Counted from the first letter of the stretch, positions 42,280-57,184 are shown. The stretch is DNA of 64,000 bases from Brachyhypopomus gauderio (GCF_052324685.1 NW_027506985.1:1-64000); one strand, 5' to 3'. Made by a program: numbers and translations. Notes: generated from the letters alone by a model not told the origin.

Positions 42280-42613
42280 TTAAACAACCATTATTCAGTT
42301 TCTGTATTACATCTTTTTTTTTATTATACACTAAATGAGTACAACTTTAATGCCACCTTAATTAATTTTATCAGCTCTACAAATATAGGGCAGTTCTATA
42401 TTTACATCTTGTAGTTCTTCTGTCTCTCTGTATAAGATTCTGCTCAGTCTGGTTTCGGCATTGTTTTACACATATGGGAAAGCATGGTAGCATAAAGAAA
42501 AGGACTCAATGTCAACACATTTAAGATTTATTAAGAATCAATCATTAAAATATCATTAGTTCATAAATTTACTGCATTTTAAATAGATAACTGCCAAACG
42601 TGATGAGAAGTCA

Positions 42614-45050
42614 TTACACTGACATGTAAAAATAAAAAAATAAAAAATCTCCCTTCTCTCTAATGGTTTTAGCCACTTCACAGTCTCTGTATATGCGCTG
42701 AATGAGAATATCATCCTCTGCAAATACAACAAAATCACACCACTCCATACCTGTAAGTAGGAGCTGGCCTTGTACCTGCCAGTAGTAACTGTGAGTCTGC
42801 TTCAATTTCAGTGTGCCACTCTGCATTTTCAGGTAGCTACAGTCCACATAGCTTTTTGCATTGGGGCATTTAATTTCCACCAGTCCAAAGGGTGGGCTCT
42901 CAGTCGGGTCAAACACCAGACCATCAGGAGATGCCCCTAACCAGGGGGCATCAGGGTGGATGACAAACCCACAAGGCCAGTAATTGGTGTTTTTTATTCT
43001 GCAGTACTCCTGTATGGCAACCGGTTCCAGTGCCAATCCCCTCTTCATTGCAGCAGTTTGATTCACTCCCTTTCGAATCCTTTGTGACAGGATTTCTGCA
43101 GAACTCTGACCTCTGACATGGCATATTTCCCTGAATCGGGAGGAAGTTATTCTTGGCCCCCTGACTCGGTGCCACTCCACAGAGTTGCTCTGCTCTCTGA
43201 TGGCAACCTCTATCTTCCTTGCCATGTCAAATGTAGTGACAAGTGACTGCAGATGGAGGTGTTGTTGGTGACTGCACACGAACTGGCAGTTAGTAGGCTC
43301 AAGCCTATAGCCGTCTACAGGTAGAGGTGGTGGCAGAGGGGCATCTGGATGGTGTACTACAACCCAACTCACTGGTACTGGATGCTGGTAGGATATGGGA
43401 CTACCCGCCTGGACTTTCCCAAAAGCTGAATCAACCAGCGGGACGTCAGCACTTATGGCCATGGTGGTGATGAGTGGAGCAATGTCTGCAGTGAAGTCCT
43501 TGTACTGCTCATCAACTTTGAGGACATGTGGATCTGGCAGCTCCCCTCGCACTGCCTTGTAACGTTTACTCCTTTGAAAAATCGAATTCCACAGTAAGGA
43601 CTTTGTACACTCATACAACAAAGGTTATACAGTAAGCAAAGCATACATAGGAAAATTAATTTTACCTTACACCATCAGCAACTGTAAACTGCTTCGGCTT
43701 GGAGGACAAAAATACCATGTCACTTACTCTGCCTGGTTTCACACCCTATTAATTACATAAAAGAATGATCACACTACTTTAAATGTTTGTTGATGTGACA
43801 TAGTACATCAGCTCATAATGTAGCTTGTTGAAGAAATAATTTAACTTTGGTATGGTTGGGAACACATACTCACCATGGTTCTTGGCTTGTGCCAGCGTTG
43901 TTCTGTTTCTGTGCAGCTTAGGACTGGGGGTACAGCAGCCAGGTTCAGTGTGGAGTAGTGTGCAGTCTGAAACAGTAGTGCAACATTGTGGTTGCAGAGT
44001 GCTGTCCCAGCCACACAGGAGCACTCGGCCACTGCAATGTCCACCGGTACACGGTCTTCAAAGACAATCTAAACATAAAAAAAAACCAGTCAAAATCTCA
44101 GGCTAAATGAGTGGTGTCCAATTTTATATGCAAAGGAATGGTGTGGCTGCAGGTTTTTATTCCAGCCAAATATATAACAATAGATGCTTAAACAACTGAT
44201 TACACTTGTTTAATTATATGTTTTTTGCTGCTCATTATGTAGCAAATACCTGCTTCCAACCCAGACCTTTACACACAAGTCGGGACACCCCTGGGCTTAA
44301 TCACGGCAGGTTATCAATTGTATCACCAAGAGTATAAGCAATATAAGTTTACTCCCTCTTGCTGCAATATAAGAAATAACGATAAACTTATCTACCTTTT
44401 ATCATATCCCTTGTCTCAATTTTCTTCAAATATTTTAAAGTTAGTGAATCACTGAACTGTGTTAGTAAAACAGTGTTAGTAAAACAAAGGAACAGGCGCA
44501 GGGTACAAAATACTTACCACTGCCAAGTCATTAAGATATTTGGACCCTGCATGTATTATACTAAATATACAGTAAATAACAACTGAGGCTGTGAACCAAC
44601 AAACACTGTTTTTCCTCCCTACTCTGAGGTCGTGAGGTTTTTCACTCTTCCTCATCGACCTGTAACAGGTAGCCCTGATGCTCACTCTCCCTGACGAATC
44701 TCTGTTTGAAACTGTGGGCATTTAAACAGGACATCATTTACAATATACATAAAAGTTACACTGAATGTCATTAAAACATCTGACACTGGATACAACCGTC
44801 GTTAGAGTCCTAGTTAGACAATAAGCTCAGCTAAATCACAGGGTGGGTGTGTAGCTAACTAGGCTGCCTAGCTAGCTGTGTAATGGTGTGACATACCTTC
44901 ATAGTTGTCGATGTAACTGGATATATACATCTTATATCCTTTTTCCCTTTTGCTCCTCGGGGTTGAGCTGGCCGCTTGGACTATCCGATGCACATCGGTG
45001 ATGGTAATCTTTGGTAGATCTTGGAGGCACCTAGTGTAAAACACAGCCAT
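42614..45050 (-). CDS. SWIM zinc finger + YqaJ-type nuclease protein, unit 3
   Basis: Exons 45050-44897, 44711-44518, 44068-43874, 43745-43666 and 43571-42614 join in frame into 526 codons plus stop, at a constant 30,436-bp offset from unit 1. The last two exons appear to encode the same residues as the unit 1 copy, and the SWIM Cys/His and the E-D-ExK nuclease residues are all present. The poly(A) signal is kept. It is divergently paired with the cep164-like gene starting at 46594. Confidence 0.88.
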
Positions 45051-45430
45051 CTTCGCTTCTGCGCGTCTGTCCTGTGTGCCGGAGCGGAACTATTCACGCG
45101 CACCCTCGAAAAACCGGAAGTAGTAACACGTCATCCCGTGCAACTAGCGAATACCAGTTTCAAATGACAGTAAAATTGACCAATCATATCTTCCCTCTTA
45201 GTGGGCGGGCTTAACTGTATGATAATTTCCGCCTGCTGTGGCGACGCTAGCTGTCGTTAGCGTACCACCACTAGCTAGTTCCGATTCATTCCTTTGACGT
45301 CCTCGTGCGCGTTGTTTACATATTCCGCTTCCGAGGAACACGGAGCTGTGAACCTTATTTTGTTGGAACCTTATTTTTGTTAAGAAGTTATCTAGTACAG
45401 ATATTACTGTTTATTGCGTGTCTAAAGCTG
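45051..45430. promoter_or_regulatory. Shared bidirectional promoter, copy 3
   Basis: Same motif set as copy 1, apparently unchanged. Confidence 0.7.
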
Positions 45431-46593
45431 TACTGTCGTCTCAGTTTTTTTCTTTATTGCAGTTAATTAGGAGAGGAAACATTTTTTTTTCGGGGGGATG
45501 GGAGCGGGCCCAGGTTTAATGGTCACGGTTCGCTACTGATATACGGTCTGTGGTATGAACCCTTTGGGTACAAGCCAGGCTGCATCAGGTTATTGTAGCA
45601 GCCTGGCTGATTTGGTGTTTTAGTTAAAAAAATAGGAAATTGTCATATCACGTGCCACTCAACTTTGGAATGTTTGGTTTAGAATGTTTGGTTGGGAAGG
45701 TGGAATGTTTGGATTCAGTTTCGATGCTGAAAAGCTGAGAAATTGTCGCATGACATTTGGCTCTGAGAATTATCAAACCTACAATCTGAGAATCCTATCA
45801 ATCCTACAATCCTTACAAATCTTCCCAGATCTTTCTATTTTTTCTAGATCTTTCTATCTTTCTATTCTTTCAAATTTTTCATCCAGGAGATTTTTTTTTA
45901 CCCCAGGAGAAGTGACCAGCCAAGGCAGGAACAGAAGAACAGGAGAACTTCATAGACACACCAGGTGAGAAAAATATATTTTCATATACTGTACATAATT
46001 TTATACTTCTATGTAAGACAGTATATTTAGTTCTTATGAGTATGGATTTCCATAGGCTTGTTCATAATTATTAAAAATTAAATATACACATTTATGTAGT
46101 AGGTTTCTAAGGTTCAGAAAAATAACATGTATATTTATTCTGCTGATGACTGTCAAGCTCTTTATTTCATGTGTACAGGATAATATAATTAATGGAGCAT
46201 GGGTTATTTCTTTGATTTCTTTGACTCAGCACAATTTTCATAAATCCCACCATGTTAACATTGTCCATGTGGCCATGGAAAAAGCAAATAAAAATAAACA
46301 TTTTTAAAAAGAAACAGATTTCTAACATGACAAATTCTTAAGCATTCTCCCCACATTCTGATGACATCACATGGCACCATAGCCCTTCTTATAATCACTT
46401 GTTCATTGGGAAACACTTACAAGGCATTTGAGCCTCACTGTGAGGCGTGCTGGGTTTCACTTTACCTGCTGTGGGATTTTCAGGTGTGCCCTACAACCCC
46501 CAAGAGACAGTGATCCACAGACAATATAGCAATATCTGTCTACTGCACTGTTATTCGTATAGTACATAATCTTTTTCTTAATGTTCAGTCAAC
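45431..46593 (+). other. cep164-like 5' UTR exon and first intron, copy 3
   Basis: 5' UTR donor at about 45964. One extra T in the T-run near 45890 changes the upstream ORF from 76 to 94 codons; the next copy (60892) shares this form. Confidence 0.6.
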
Positions 46594-48495
46594 ATGACAG
46601 CAGATGCCCTTCGGAGACCAGTTGGAGACCAGTTGATCCTGGAAGAGGATGAGAATTATCTCCCATCTGAACAAGGTACATTAGCTGTCGCATACTACCT
46701 GTTACAGTTTAGGACCCCGGATAAAACTTTAATATATGTTACTGAAATGGTATACTTTAATATCCACCATTGATAAAGTCTACAAGCTACAACAGTTCCA
46801 TCATTTAATAACTAAATTATAATGTTGACATAATAACTTAATAATATATAATAATAATAATAATAATAATATATAATAATAATATTAACAACACATGTCC
46901 AGTTGGGACTCTTGTATGTTCGTCCAAGCTATAGCTACACTTTATAACATAGAATCAATCTCCATGCATTATGGACTTAACTATTTGAATTTGTGGGATT
47001 TTACTTGATTTGAAAATATCATACTGATTGTGGGTATATTCATCTTATCCGTATTCCTCCTCAGAGGTCCATGAGTATGCCAGAGAAATTGGCATTGACC
47101 CTGATGGGGAGCCAGAGCTGCTGTGGCTGGCCAGAGAGGGGATTGTAGCCCCACTACCTCCTGATTGGAAACCCTGGTAGGACAAACTCATTCTCATACA
47201 GTCACCCAGTTTTCTTATCCTTACACACAGAGCAGTGAGCGTTGGTGTGAGCGTTGGTTCCTTTTAGTAAAATCCAAGCATACTCTAATGTGCCCTTAAT
47301 TGAGGAATGGCTTCCATTCCAAGAACTCTACGTATCATTCATGCTGTCTCATTCATTCAGGCTCTTGATTACCTGACGTACCAAGGCCCTTTGTCCCCTG
47401 TAACTCAGTTATAATTTTAAGTACCATTTATAGAAGTAGGATGCATCAGGACTTTATTGTGAGTGTCATAATGTCACACGGACTCTCTGGAAGCTTGCAA
47501 GAAGTGGGCATTGAATCACTTATGACCTAGGTGATTAGATGAGCAAATTAGAAAGCCCAACTTTTTTTTAAAGACCTTGGAACTGCAAGTCTGGAGAAGA
47601 CTGAATATTTTGACTGGGAAGTAAGACTGGGCAAGAGAAAATATAACAGACAGAGGAGGATTTTTGAAGTTGGAGAGTATGATGTGACATGAAAGATCAG
47701 ACACAATTTAACATATTAAATCATTTTTGGATTCTGTATTCAAATGGTTTGGGGGGAAGTATGTTATAACCTTATTGTCAGGTGTAACAGTGGTGTCTTT
47801 ATATGAGTCAGTACCTTCATACATAAAACACATAAAGACAAGATCCAGGGGATATTTAATGTTAGTTGTCCCCGAAACTAACAATTGCAAAGTATAAAAT
47901 TAATATTTCATCACTCTATGCAGCAGATTTGCTTGTAGACTTGGCCTTCTGGCACTATTAATCTGAGCAATGAGACCCAGAGCACCACTCAGTGTTTCAG
48001 ATGTTGACATATTGACACCTTTGTGGACAGTCCTGTGCTGGAGAACCTAGGCTTGTCTACATGTCATGTGTTTTTATGTGTGTGTTTATCTATGTGATGA
48101 GCTTGTCTCTCTTTCCTACTCTCCAGTCAGGATGTGACTGGAGAAGTATACTATTTCAACTTCTCCACGGGCCAGTCCACCTGGGACCACCCCTGTGATG
48201 AGCACTACCGCCAACTAGTGGCCCAGGAGCGGGAGTGTGCTCAGCCATGCCACGGCCATGCCATGGATGAAGAGGAGGAGGATGAAGAGCCGAAGAAGGC
48301 GTCTGTCCATGAGGTGAAAACACCTGCTAGAATATAATGCTCTGATTTTTAGCTCACTGTCACCTTTGTAGTCTTTACACTGCAGTTGTTCACACATTAT
48401 GTTCCCAGCTTTTATACACATTTATACAGCGCCACTAACATCACTGTGTGTGCTCACGTGATCTTGGTGTTACTGTAGCACCTTGCTCTACCTGT

Positions 48496-48585
<90 letters not shown>

Positions 48586-49571
48586 TCTTGTGAATGTCTG
48601 TACATGCATGTTTATGCATGTGTGTTTGCATGTGTTGGTGTGTTTGTCTGTGTATGAGCAGGACAGTGAACTCAGGGTGGCAGAGGAGACTGAGCTGGAC
48701 GTGGACGAAGAAAAGAAAAAGAGAGAGAAGGAGTGTGTGTGTGTGTGTGAGTGTATGTGTGGTGAGTTGTCTGGTCTGTTGCAGGAGGTGAGGGAGGAGG
48801 TGCAGAGGGAGCACAGCAGGAAGCTGGAGCAGCTGTCGCAGGAGTACCAGGAGCAGCTCTTCACCCTCAGACATGAGCACCTGGAGGAGGTGCAGAGGGA
48901 GCACAGCAGGAAGCTGGAGCAGGTGTCGCAGGAGCACCAGGAGCAGCTCTTCACCCTCAGACAAAAGCACCTGGAGGAGGTGTGGCAGGGAGAATTCATT
49001 TACTCACAGCTCAGTGATCACCTGAGAGACCGAGCCAATGTGTGTTCATCACACGGTGTGTGTGCAGGAGAGCGTGGAGAGGGAGCGCTTGTTGAGGGCT
49101 CAACTGGAGGAGAGGGAGAGGATGCAGGCTTCGCACACGTCCCAGCTGGATCAGCTCAGACTACAGCTCGACTCTCAGCTCCAACACACCCACAAAATAC
49201 ACATGCAGAAAGTAAGATCCCACACCCATACGATACTCACGTGCAAAAACGCCTCTTCTGCCGTACCCAGTCGGGTGTTTATGTGTATAAAGACGGTGAG
49301 AGTTGTTTGTATTTGTTTGTTTTTCTTGTGTGTGTGTTTAGGCGTTAGAAGTGCAGAAGATGATTGAGCAACTGGACATGAAAACCAAAGAGCTCAAAAC
49401 TCAGGAACTGCTACTCCAAACTCAGGTACTTTACCTGCGTTATTTGAGTGTGTGTGTGTGTGTGGGTGTGCTACTCCAAACTGAGATACTTTACCTGCTT
49501 TATTTGAGTGTGTGTGTGTGTGTGTGTGTGGGTGTGCTACTCCAAACTTAGATACTTTACCTGCTTTATTT

Positions 49572-49606
<35 letters not shown>

Positions 49607-50053
49607 TGCAACACCAAGCTCAGGTACTTTACCTGCTTTATTTGAGTGTGTGGGTGTGTGTGCGCTACTCCAAACTCAGGTACTTTAGCTACTTTGAGTG
49701 TGTATGTGCAACTGGTACACTGAGCTCCATTGTATTAGGTGCCCGTATAGCTGTAGTTATAAGTTACTAATCATTCGTCAGTCAGTTCTTTGTGCTGAGA
49801 AGTTAACTGACTCAATGACCTGTTTTGAAGAAAAAAAATGAATAGGTCATGTCTGGAGTGTGTGTGTGCGTGTGCATGTGCGTGCATGCATGTGTGTGAA
49901 TCTTCAGTCCAGTCACTCAGCTGCCTGATAAAATGATCTGTGTGTGTGTTTGTACTGTTGGTCTGTAGGCTGCAGATTTGAAGAAGAGGAGACAACAGCT
50001 GAGTGAGGAAGGAGATGAAGTTGAGAAGGGGATAGAGGTGAGTGTGTGTGACC

Positions 50054-50087
<34 letters not shown>

Positions 50088-50124
50088 CATTGTGAACTGT
50101 TATGCTAGGTTGTGTGTGTCCCCC

Positions 50125-50191
<67 letters not shown>

Positions 50192-50444
50192 ATTGTGAAC
50201 TGTTATGTTAGGTTGTGTGTTTGTGTGTCCCCCAGGCTCTCTCACGTGTCCTGAGAGAACGGGACAGTCTGCGTGCAGAGCTGGACCAATTAAGAGATGA
50301 GAGGAGGAGAGAAAGGGAGGAGCTGGATAAAGAGAGAGAGGGAAGGAGGAGGGAGAGGGAGGAGAGCAAGAGGATGATGGAGGAGAGAGAAAAACTTCAG
50401 GCTAGATGTGATGAACTCCACAGAAGGCTCAGGTAATACACACA

Positions 50445-50515
<71 letters not shown>

Positions 50516-50772
50516 ACACATTAGCTTTGACCAAGTCAGTACTGGTCTCTGGTGACACAAATGCAAGGTACACAGAGTGTGTACATGTACAGATCTGTGT
50601 TGGTGTGGAGGGCTCCCTCCAAGTGGAGGAAATGGAACCTCCTCTCTCCCCTGTGCCCACCTCCCACAACCTCCCGCAGCATAGACAAGTATGTGGGTGT
50701 GGGTGGGTGTGGGTGGGGAGGGAGGCTGTCCGATTGTATGTATTTATCATATGTTTATATACTCGTTTGTAA

Positions 50773-50835
<63 letters not shown>

Positions 50836-52215
50836 GCTTGCAGGAGTATATTTCAGGTGAAGGTGTCCAGCAGAGAGCAAGACAGTTCTTGGAGAAACAG
50901 ACCAGCTGTCTGAGAGTGAGACAGGCGGCACTAAGGACGGCCCACCCCAGCCCGCAGAGGTCCGCTGCAGGAGGCTCTGCTCAGCCTCTCTGCCAGGTCC
51001 GTCAAGTCTAGTCAGTTTTATTTATAAAGCGCTTTTTACAAAACATGGTGTCACAAGCGCTTGGGTCCAGATCCCTATTGAACAAGACAGGGGCAAGTGT
51101 GGCAGAGACAAACTCCCTATGCGGATTAGGAAGAAACCTTGGGAGGACCAAGACCCCAAAGGGAAGCCATGCTCAATTGGCCCAGCAACTTTAAGTTCAT
51201 ATTTATAGTCCTGTGTCTATCTGAGCAGTCACAGTCTCTCCAATATGGATGCTGGGCCTCAGGTAGGATGCTGGCCGTATTGGCACATGCATCCACGGCA
51301 TCAGCACATCCACTGGCAACCCAGAGCATCTTCTAGCTCCTTTATGGAATTGTCTTTGTAGAAACATGTAGTCAAGATACAGAATGCAGGTTAATATGTA
51401 AAATCAAATTAAACTTCCATATATATAGCACACGTGCCAGTGACTTAGCATGTGGCTCCAGCAGGCTTATCCCTAGCAGCATAACTAAAGGGAGGGGCCT
51501 GGAGGTGACCACAGGCATGAGGGTACTGAGACATTACTCTGCCTTCGGCTGTAATCTTGTAGTTTTCGGATCTGAGCACAATCCTGTGCTTTGAGAGAGC
51601 AGCAGGTGAGATGATTATGGTATGCAGTGAGTTCACTCGGATATTGTGGAGGACTATTTAATGCTTTATAGGCCAACAGAAGAATTTTAAAATCAGTTTG
51701 ATATTTAAGCAGGAGCCAGTGCAATGCTGAGAGAGTAGGACTAATGTGATGCACTTCTCAAGGCCTAGTTAGGACTCTGGCTCTTGGATTCAAGTTGGAA
51801 TGCAGCAAGTTGGACTTTCTTTAGGGACTGTTTAGAGCATCCAATTAAAAGTAGTCCAATCTTGATGAGATTGTGGACCAGTTTCTCTGCGTCTGATACC
51901 GAACGTACATGTCTCAGCTTGGCAATATTACATGAAGGTGCAAAGGCAGCATTAGTGACATTGCATATGTGTGTGTCAAATGAAAGATCCTAATCACTAG
52001 TGACGCCTAAACTTTTAGCAGGAAATTCAGGTGTTACTGAAAAGCCATCTAGTGTAATAAGAAGATCAGACCCATTGCTTCTAGCACCCTTGGATCCAAG
52101 AAGTAACACCTCAGTCTTATTAGAATTTAGAAGAAGAGAATTAGACGCCATCCAGTTCTTTATTTCTTGGATGCAGTTCTCAGTTTTGGTAGTAGTGTTG
52201 ACATCATCCAAATTA

Positions 52216-52295
<80 letters not shown>

Positions 52296-52304
52296 CTGAG
52301 TCAG

Positions 52305-52346
<42 letters not shown>

Positions 52347-54396
52347 CAGAGTATCATCTGCATAGCAATGGAAGCTAATACCATGCCTACAAATGCTTGC
52401 TAGCCTATATAATGAGAATAACATGGGACCCAATACAGATCCTTATGAGCATTCATTATTTTCAAGTACAAATTTGTAACGATCGGTCAGGTAGGATTTG
52501 AACCAGGAGAGTGATTGACCTTTTATCTGAGAATATTAAGAGATCGTTAACTACTTTAGACGGTTTCAGTGCCGTGGTGGGTCTAAGCACGTTAGGTCTT
52601 GCAGTGCCTACAGCCATGTAGCCAGGTCAGATGGGAGAGAGTAGGAAGCATGAGTATAGCTCCTCTTAGATGTTCTGCTCCCCTGTGCTGTAGGAGGTGA
52701 GTGAGCTGGAGAAGCTGAGGGAGAGGGTCCAGAAGGGCCACGCGATCCTGAGAAAGAAGGAGGAGAGACTCGGCCAGCTGGAGACGTCACTGGCAGAGGA
52801 GGTAACACACACATACACACACACGTATGCCTGCACCCACACACTTACGTACAAACCCACATTAATACCTACCTGGGCTTTACAATGTTTTACTGTCTCA
52901 GCTGTCATGTGATGAAGGCGAGCGGCTCGTGGGAGATCGGAGAGTCTCTGATGTCACAGAGTCAGAGACGAGCGGTGTGTGTGGCCAAGAGGAGACGAGT
53001 GAGACACACACTCCATGTGCATGCACAACACACACACACGGGCAGACATTTTGAGAAGGCACTAATTTTGGTTTTCACAAAGTTTACTACCACAGTTTTT
53101 TTTTTATGGTGGCAAGGAAGCAAACTGTGAAAACTAAAAATATGCCCATAACTGTAAACAGCTCTAGAGTCCACTCTGGTCTTGTTGGTTCATAGTTATC
53201 TGATGTTTTTATTTCTCTAGCAGTAATACACCCAAACTCTGGTCTTCCTCTCTGCTACTCCCACTCTCTGTTTCAGCACATGCAAGGCCAGTGAAAGTGC
53301 AGCAGTTAGCAGAGTCCCTGCAGCAGATCTCTGGCCAGCTGAACACAGTGCTGGGTGAACTGGAATCTTTCACTGGGAGGAGCGTCCAGCCCCTCCCTCA
53401 GCCACCTCCGTCCTCCTCCTTCCCTCCTGCCCCGTCCTGGGCATGGACACCAAGCCCCGCCTCCTCTTCAGTGGCTCAGAACAGCTTCTTACACTCCACC
53501 ATTAATGGTCAGTGTTGGGAACGTTACTTTAAAAAAGTAATTAGTTATAGTTACTCACTACTTGTTCAAAAAAGTAACTGAGTTAGTAACTGAATTACTC
53601 TATAATAAAAGTAACTCGTTACCAGGGAAAGTAACTATTTGCATTACAGTTAAAAAAAAGTTATATGCCAATGAATAAGGATTTTTTGAAAAAGCAGTTT
53701 TCACATTGATTTTCTGTGCTAGGATAATGCCGATCTTTTCCAGTGTAAGGGTGGTGCAGTGTAGAGACCTGCTGTGTCAAATTGGCTTCAGAAATCTAAA
53801 CCGCACTACCTGTATTAAGACTGCTCTGATTTTAGGAGTTTCCATGGATACCAGTGCCCGCTATCCCATGAGGGCTACCAGAGCATATAGTGGATACACT
53901 CCAGCAAGGTGACTACACACACTTGCACACCTGTGCAGGCTCGGTCACAATCTCTCACTCTCACTCTCGCTCACAGGATCAGTGCTGCTGTTGATTTTGA
54001 AAGGAAAATTGATGAACTCATACAGTGCTTTTCCATTATGTGTGTGCGTGTGTGTGTGTATGTGTGTGTGTAGTCTCTCCTCTGAGCTAGATGGCCAGAG
54101 GCTGCAGAGACTGATCGACGACAACAAAAGGTGGCTGGAATCACGACGCAAAGACCCAAATGTGTATCCTTTCACAATCTCTCTCCCCCTCAGCTTATAC
54201 ACATGTACGTATCACACACAAACCAGTACGGGAACAGAATGCATCATATTTTCACACACACTCTCTTGCACCCTTGTGTTCTCCTGAACCTCTGCCCAGG
54301 CCTCTCTTCACACGCTACCCAGCTGCCCCGCACACCAATGGGCTGGTCCAGCTCAGCCTGGACAAGAAGAATCAGATCAAGGTCTACCATTACTGA
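46594..54396 (+). CDS. cep164: cep164-like gene, copy 3 (complete)
   Basis: Coding exons: 46594-46675, 47065-47176, 48127-48313, 48662-48979 (GT-repeat question near 48734-48784), 49068-49211, 49342-49425, 49969-50037, 50236-50432, 50837-50996, 52694-52801, 52902-52998, 53277-53507, 53836-53908, 53977-54024, 54074-54163 and 54300-54396. Frame is kept throughout. It carries a His-to-Gln change in exon 6 (RAQLEE) against the other copies, and ALSRVL and EREG forms in exon 9. Confidence 0.85.
48497..48583. repeat. (CA)n microsatellite before exon 4, long allele
   Basis: About 87 bp of CA with a single GCAC interruption near 48524. Confidence 0.95.
49411..49692 (+). repeat. Exon 7 end/donor minisatellite, 5 copies
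   Basis: Same order of unit variants as at 18933-19220. Confidence 0.85.
50127..50190. repeat. (GT)n microsatellite before exon 9
   Basis: A GT run of about 63 bp upstream of the exon 9 acceptor. Confidence 0.95.
51012..52585 (-). mobile_element. L2-like LINE fragment, unit 4
   Basis: Same antisense insertion; has the 27-bp segment (51561-51587) and the GSKGARSNG form, like unit 2. Confidence 0.85.
52219..52345. repeat. (AT)n with palindromic core, unit 4
   Basis: Same ATAACTGAGTCAGTTAT core, centre 52300, with a right AT arm of about 45 bp. Confidence 0.9.
53508..53682. repeat. GTAACT-rich repeat fragment, unit 4
   Basis: Same fragment as at 7923-8095. Confidence 0.45.
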
Positions 54397-55818
54397 AGAG
54401 GCACAACCCACTGATGTCCATGTATGTCCAGTGCAAACAAATCAATGGATAGACAGAATACAAACATGCCTATGGACATAAGAGAACACACATGAAATTG
54501 TCAAGAGACTTCTGTATAGTGTTATATAGAATGTATAACACTAATGAGATTAAGCACAGTCGTGTGCATCTACAGTGTACAGATACAGTGTTTAAAGTGT
54601 AGTATTCAACACATCTGTCCCCTTTAATCCCTTCATACCTTTGTATGTGTTGATGCCATTAAACAACTGCTGTACAAGTTCATATCCACAACAGAAAAGC
54701 CTCATAAATCCTGATGACAGGATTATCTTGATCTAGATATTATAGTCCCTAATCTTAGTCTGAAGATGAGGATCACCAACAGAGGTTGTGTAAGCCATAT
54801 GAAGGTTACAGCTTCCTAGGAGTGTTGTGCTTCACAAAACAACGTGTTTACAGATGTGACACTTGGGGACCAGACAGTGCTTAGCCTGTAAATCCTTTTC
54901 ATGTAGATATGAAATTTTGCATTTATTTTTGTAAAACGAATAAATCTGTGGTGTTTTACATCAGTGTGGCTTGTGATGTTTGATGGTGTGTGTTTCACTT
55001 CTGTGCTTACAGTAAGATCAGGAATAGACCTTCTGTTCAGCAATAGCACTTCTACTGCACACCGATTCTGCAGCACATGCCCCACCGTGGATTCTTCTCA
55101 GCTCCACCACGAGTGCAGTCAGAAGAAAGCAGAACAATGACTTGCAGCAGAGAAAAAAACTGCCGTTTTTGCACATCACAGAAAAGTGAATAAAGTTTAA
55201 TCTGATTCTAGACCTGCTGTAATTGTTATTTTACCGATCTACAGGACATCCTGACACACACCCACTTGCGCTACTGAGAAAACATACAAATGCTTTATTC
55301 AGTAATCTCAACCATCAGTTATTAAAAACACAACTTTTTTTTTTTTTTTTTTACATCTGTGCAAATTAGATTCCACCATGTTCACTATCACAGAAGGACT
55401 AGTAAAGTGTCCTGGTGAACTAGAGTATTCACTCCTCAGTCAAACCTAAGAGGCCCCAAACCAACATGGAAGGGAGCAGATTGACTAACACACGACTCGG
55501 GCCACGTAGGAAAAGAAACAACAAGTACAAAATGCATTGACGTTTGCATGGCAGGTTTGATTTTTCCTACGATTTTTCCTTCCCTCTAAAGAGGAGTCAC
55601 CAACTGCATGAAGGGTCAATCACACCTGGTATTAACAATACATTTGGTGATTAGTGTGTTCACCAAATACAACTGTAAGCAGGGCCACAAAACCCACCTC
55701 CAACATGTGTTCTGTGAATGCCTGATTGACTAGATCTAAAACGTTATCACTGTGAGCCTGCTTGAGCAGATCTGCACCACTCTTGGGTAAAGGAGATGCC
55801 TGTGGTTCGAACATTATT
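54397..55818. other. cep164-like 3' UTR and flank, unit 4
   Basis: Same content as 8812-10227. No further gene seen. Confidence 0.6.
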
Positions 55819-56353
55819 AGAAGACCATACCATAAACTCTGCAATCTAGGTCTGTCCCCCTCACTGTGCTCATGGATCAAAGACTTTCTCACTAACAGAC
55901 CACAAGTGGTAAGAATAGGGGACCACACATCATCCCAAATCATTTTAAACACTGGTACACCGCAGGGCTGTGTGCTCAGTCCAGACCTCTTCACACTTTT
56001 TATGATTGCAGCCCCATCCATGTCTTCAACACATTTGTGAAATATGTGATAGACAGTAGTGATAGACTGCATCTCTAACAACAACGAAACTCAGTACAGA
56101 GAGGAGATTCAGCACCTGGCACGGTGGTGCTCAGACAACAACCTAGCTCTGAACACCACCAAAACTAAAGAGATCATCAGAGACTACCGCACAGTTAAAA
56201 GAACTGCACATGCCCCTCTACTCATAGATGGAGATGAAGTGGAACGTGTGCACAGCATCAAATACCTCAGACTCCACATCACAGCTGATCTCACCTGGAC
56301 TTTAAATACCAGTGGGGAACTGTCAGGGCCCTCTACGCCCTCTCAGAGGGCCT
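55819..56353 (+). mobile_element. Dead LINE reverse-transcriptase fragment, unit 4
   Basis: Same insertion as at 10228-10762, unit 2/3 sequence form. Confidence 0.8.
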
Positions 56354-56550
56354 AAAAATATTCTTAAAACATAAATATATATAATATAATTTATCCAATT
56401 TTATTTTATCTACTTACAGTTTGACAATCGACATCTAAACAATTACAAAAATATAAGCAAATAAATTATTCACCCCTGTCTATTCAATCTGTGTTGGAAG
56501 GTGAGGGGTTAAGTGGAAGCCTGTGAGTCTGTGTCTCCCCCTATCAGCAC

Positions 56551-56751
56551 TGTGATGCCCGTTGTTCGTTTACAGAGGGCCTGGCAGTTATAATTCAGCG
56601 CAATTGGCTCCATGCACAAGATGGCGTCCATTCTGTTTCCGGCATTTGAGGGTGTGCATGAGAAGTTCCGGTCTGAGCACTTCCGTGGTTTTAGTATTAA
56701 TATCAACACGAAGAGATAGCGAGCTAGTTGGAAATAATGAGTGCATTCAGG
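56551..56751 (+). promoter_or_regulatory. Promoter-like ETS/YY1 block, unit 4
   Basis: Copy of the block at 10960-11160, motifs kept. Confidence 0.35.
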
Positions 56752-56786
56752 GTTAAAGAGAGAAGACTGGCCTTATTATATTATAG

Positions 56787-56859
<73 letters not shown>

Positions 56860-57000
56860 TATACTTATTATAGTTATATAGTTTTGTATAGTTATATATA
56901 TACATTGTTATTGTTTTTTTTATATAATGTTTGCTTATTTGGTGCTTGTAAATAGTTTTTTTATGAATGTTATAATAACTCCTTGACCATAATTGATTAA

Positions 57001-57184
57001 CACTAGAATGACTGAAATTTCAAGATCCTGAGGACATCACCCCTCCTTCTTCCCAGTAATTAAGAGAGCCATAAGTCAGCCTTTATTATGTTAATTCATA
57101 AAGAAACACTCAGGCAGCAACTCTGTGGTACATTCAGAAAGCCCCCTAGTATAACATCTCTCTTTCACTCCCTTTCTCTGTCTC

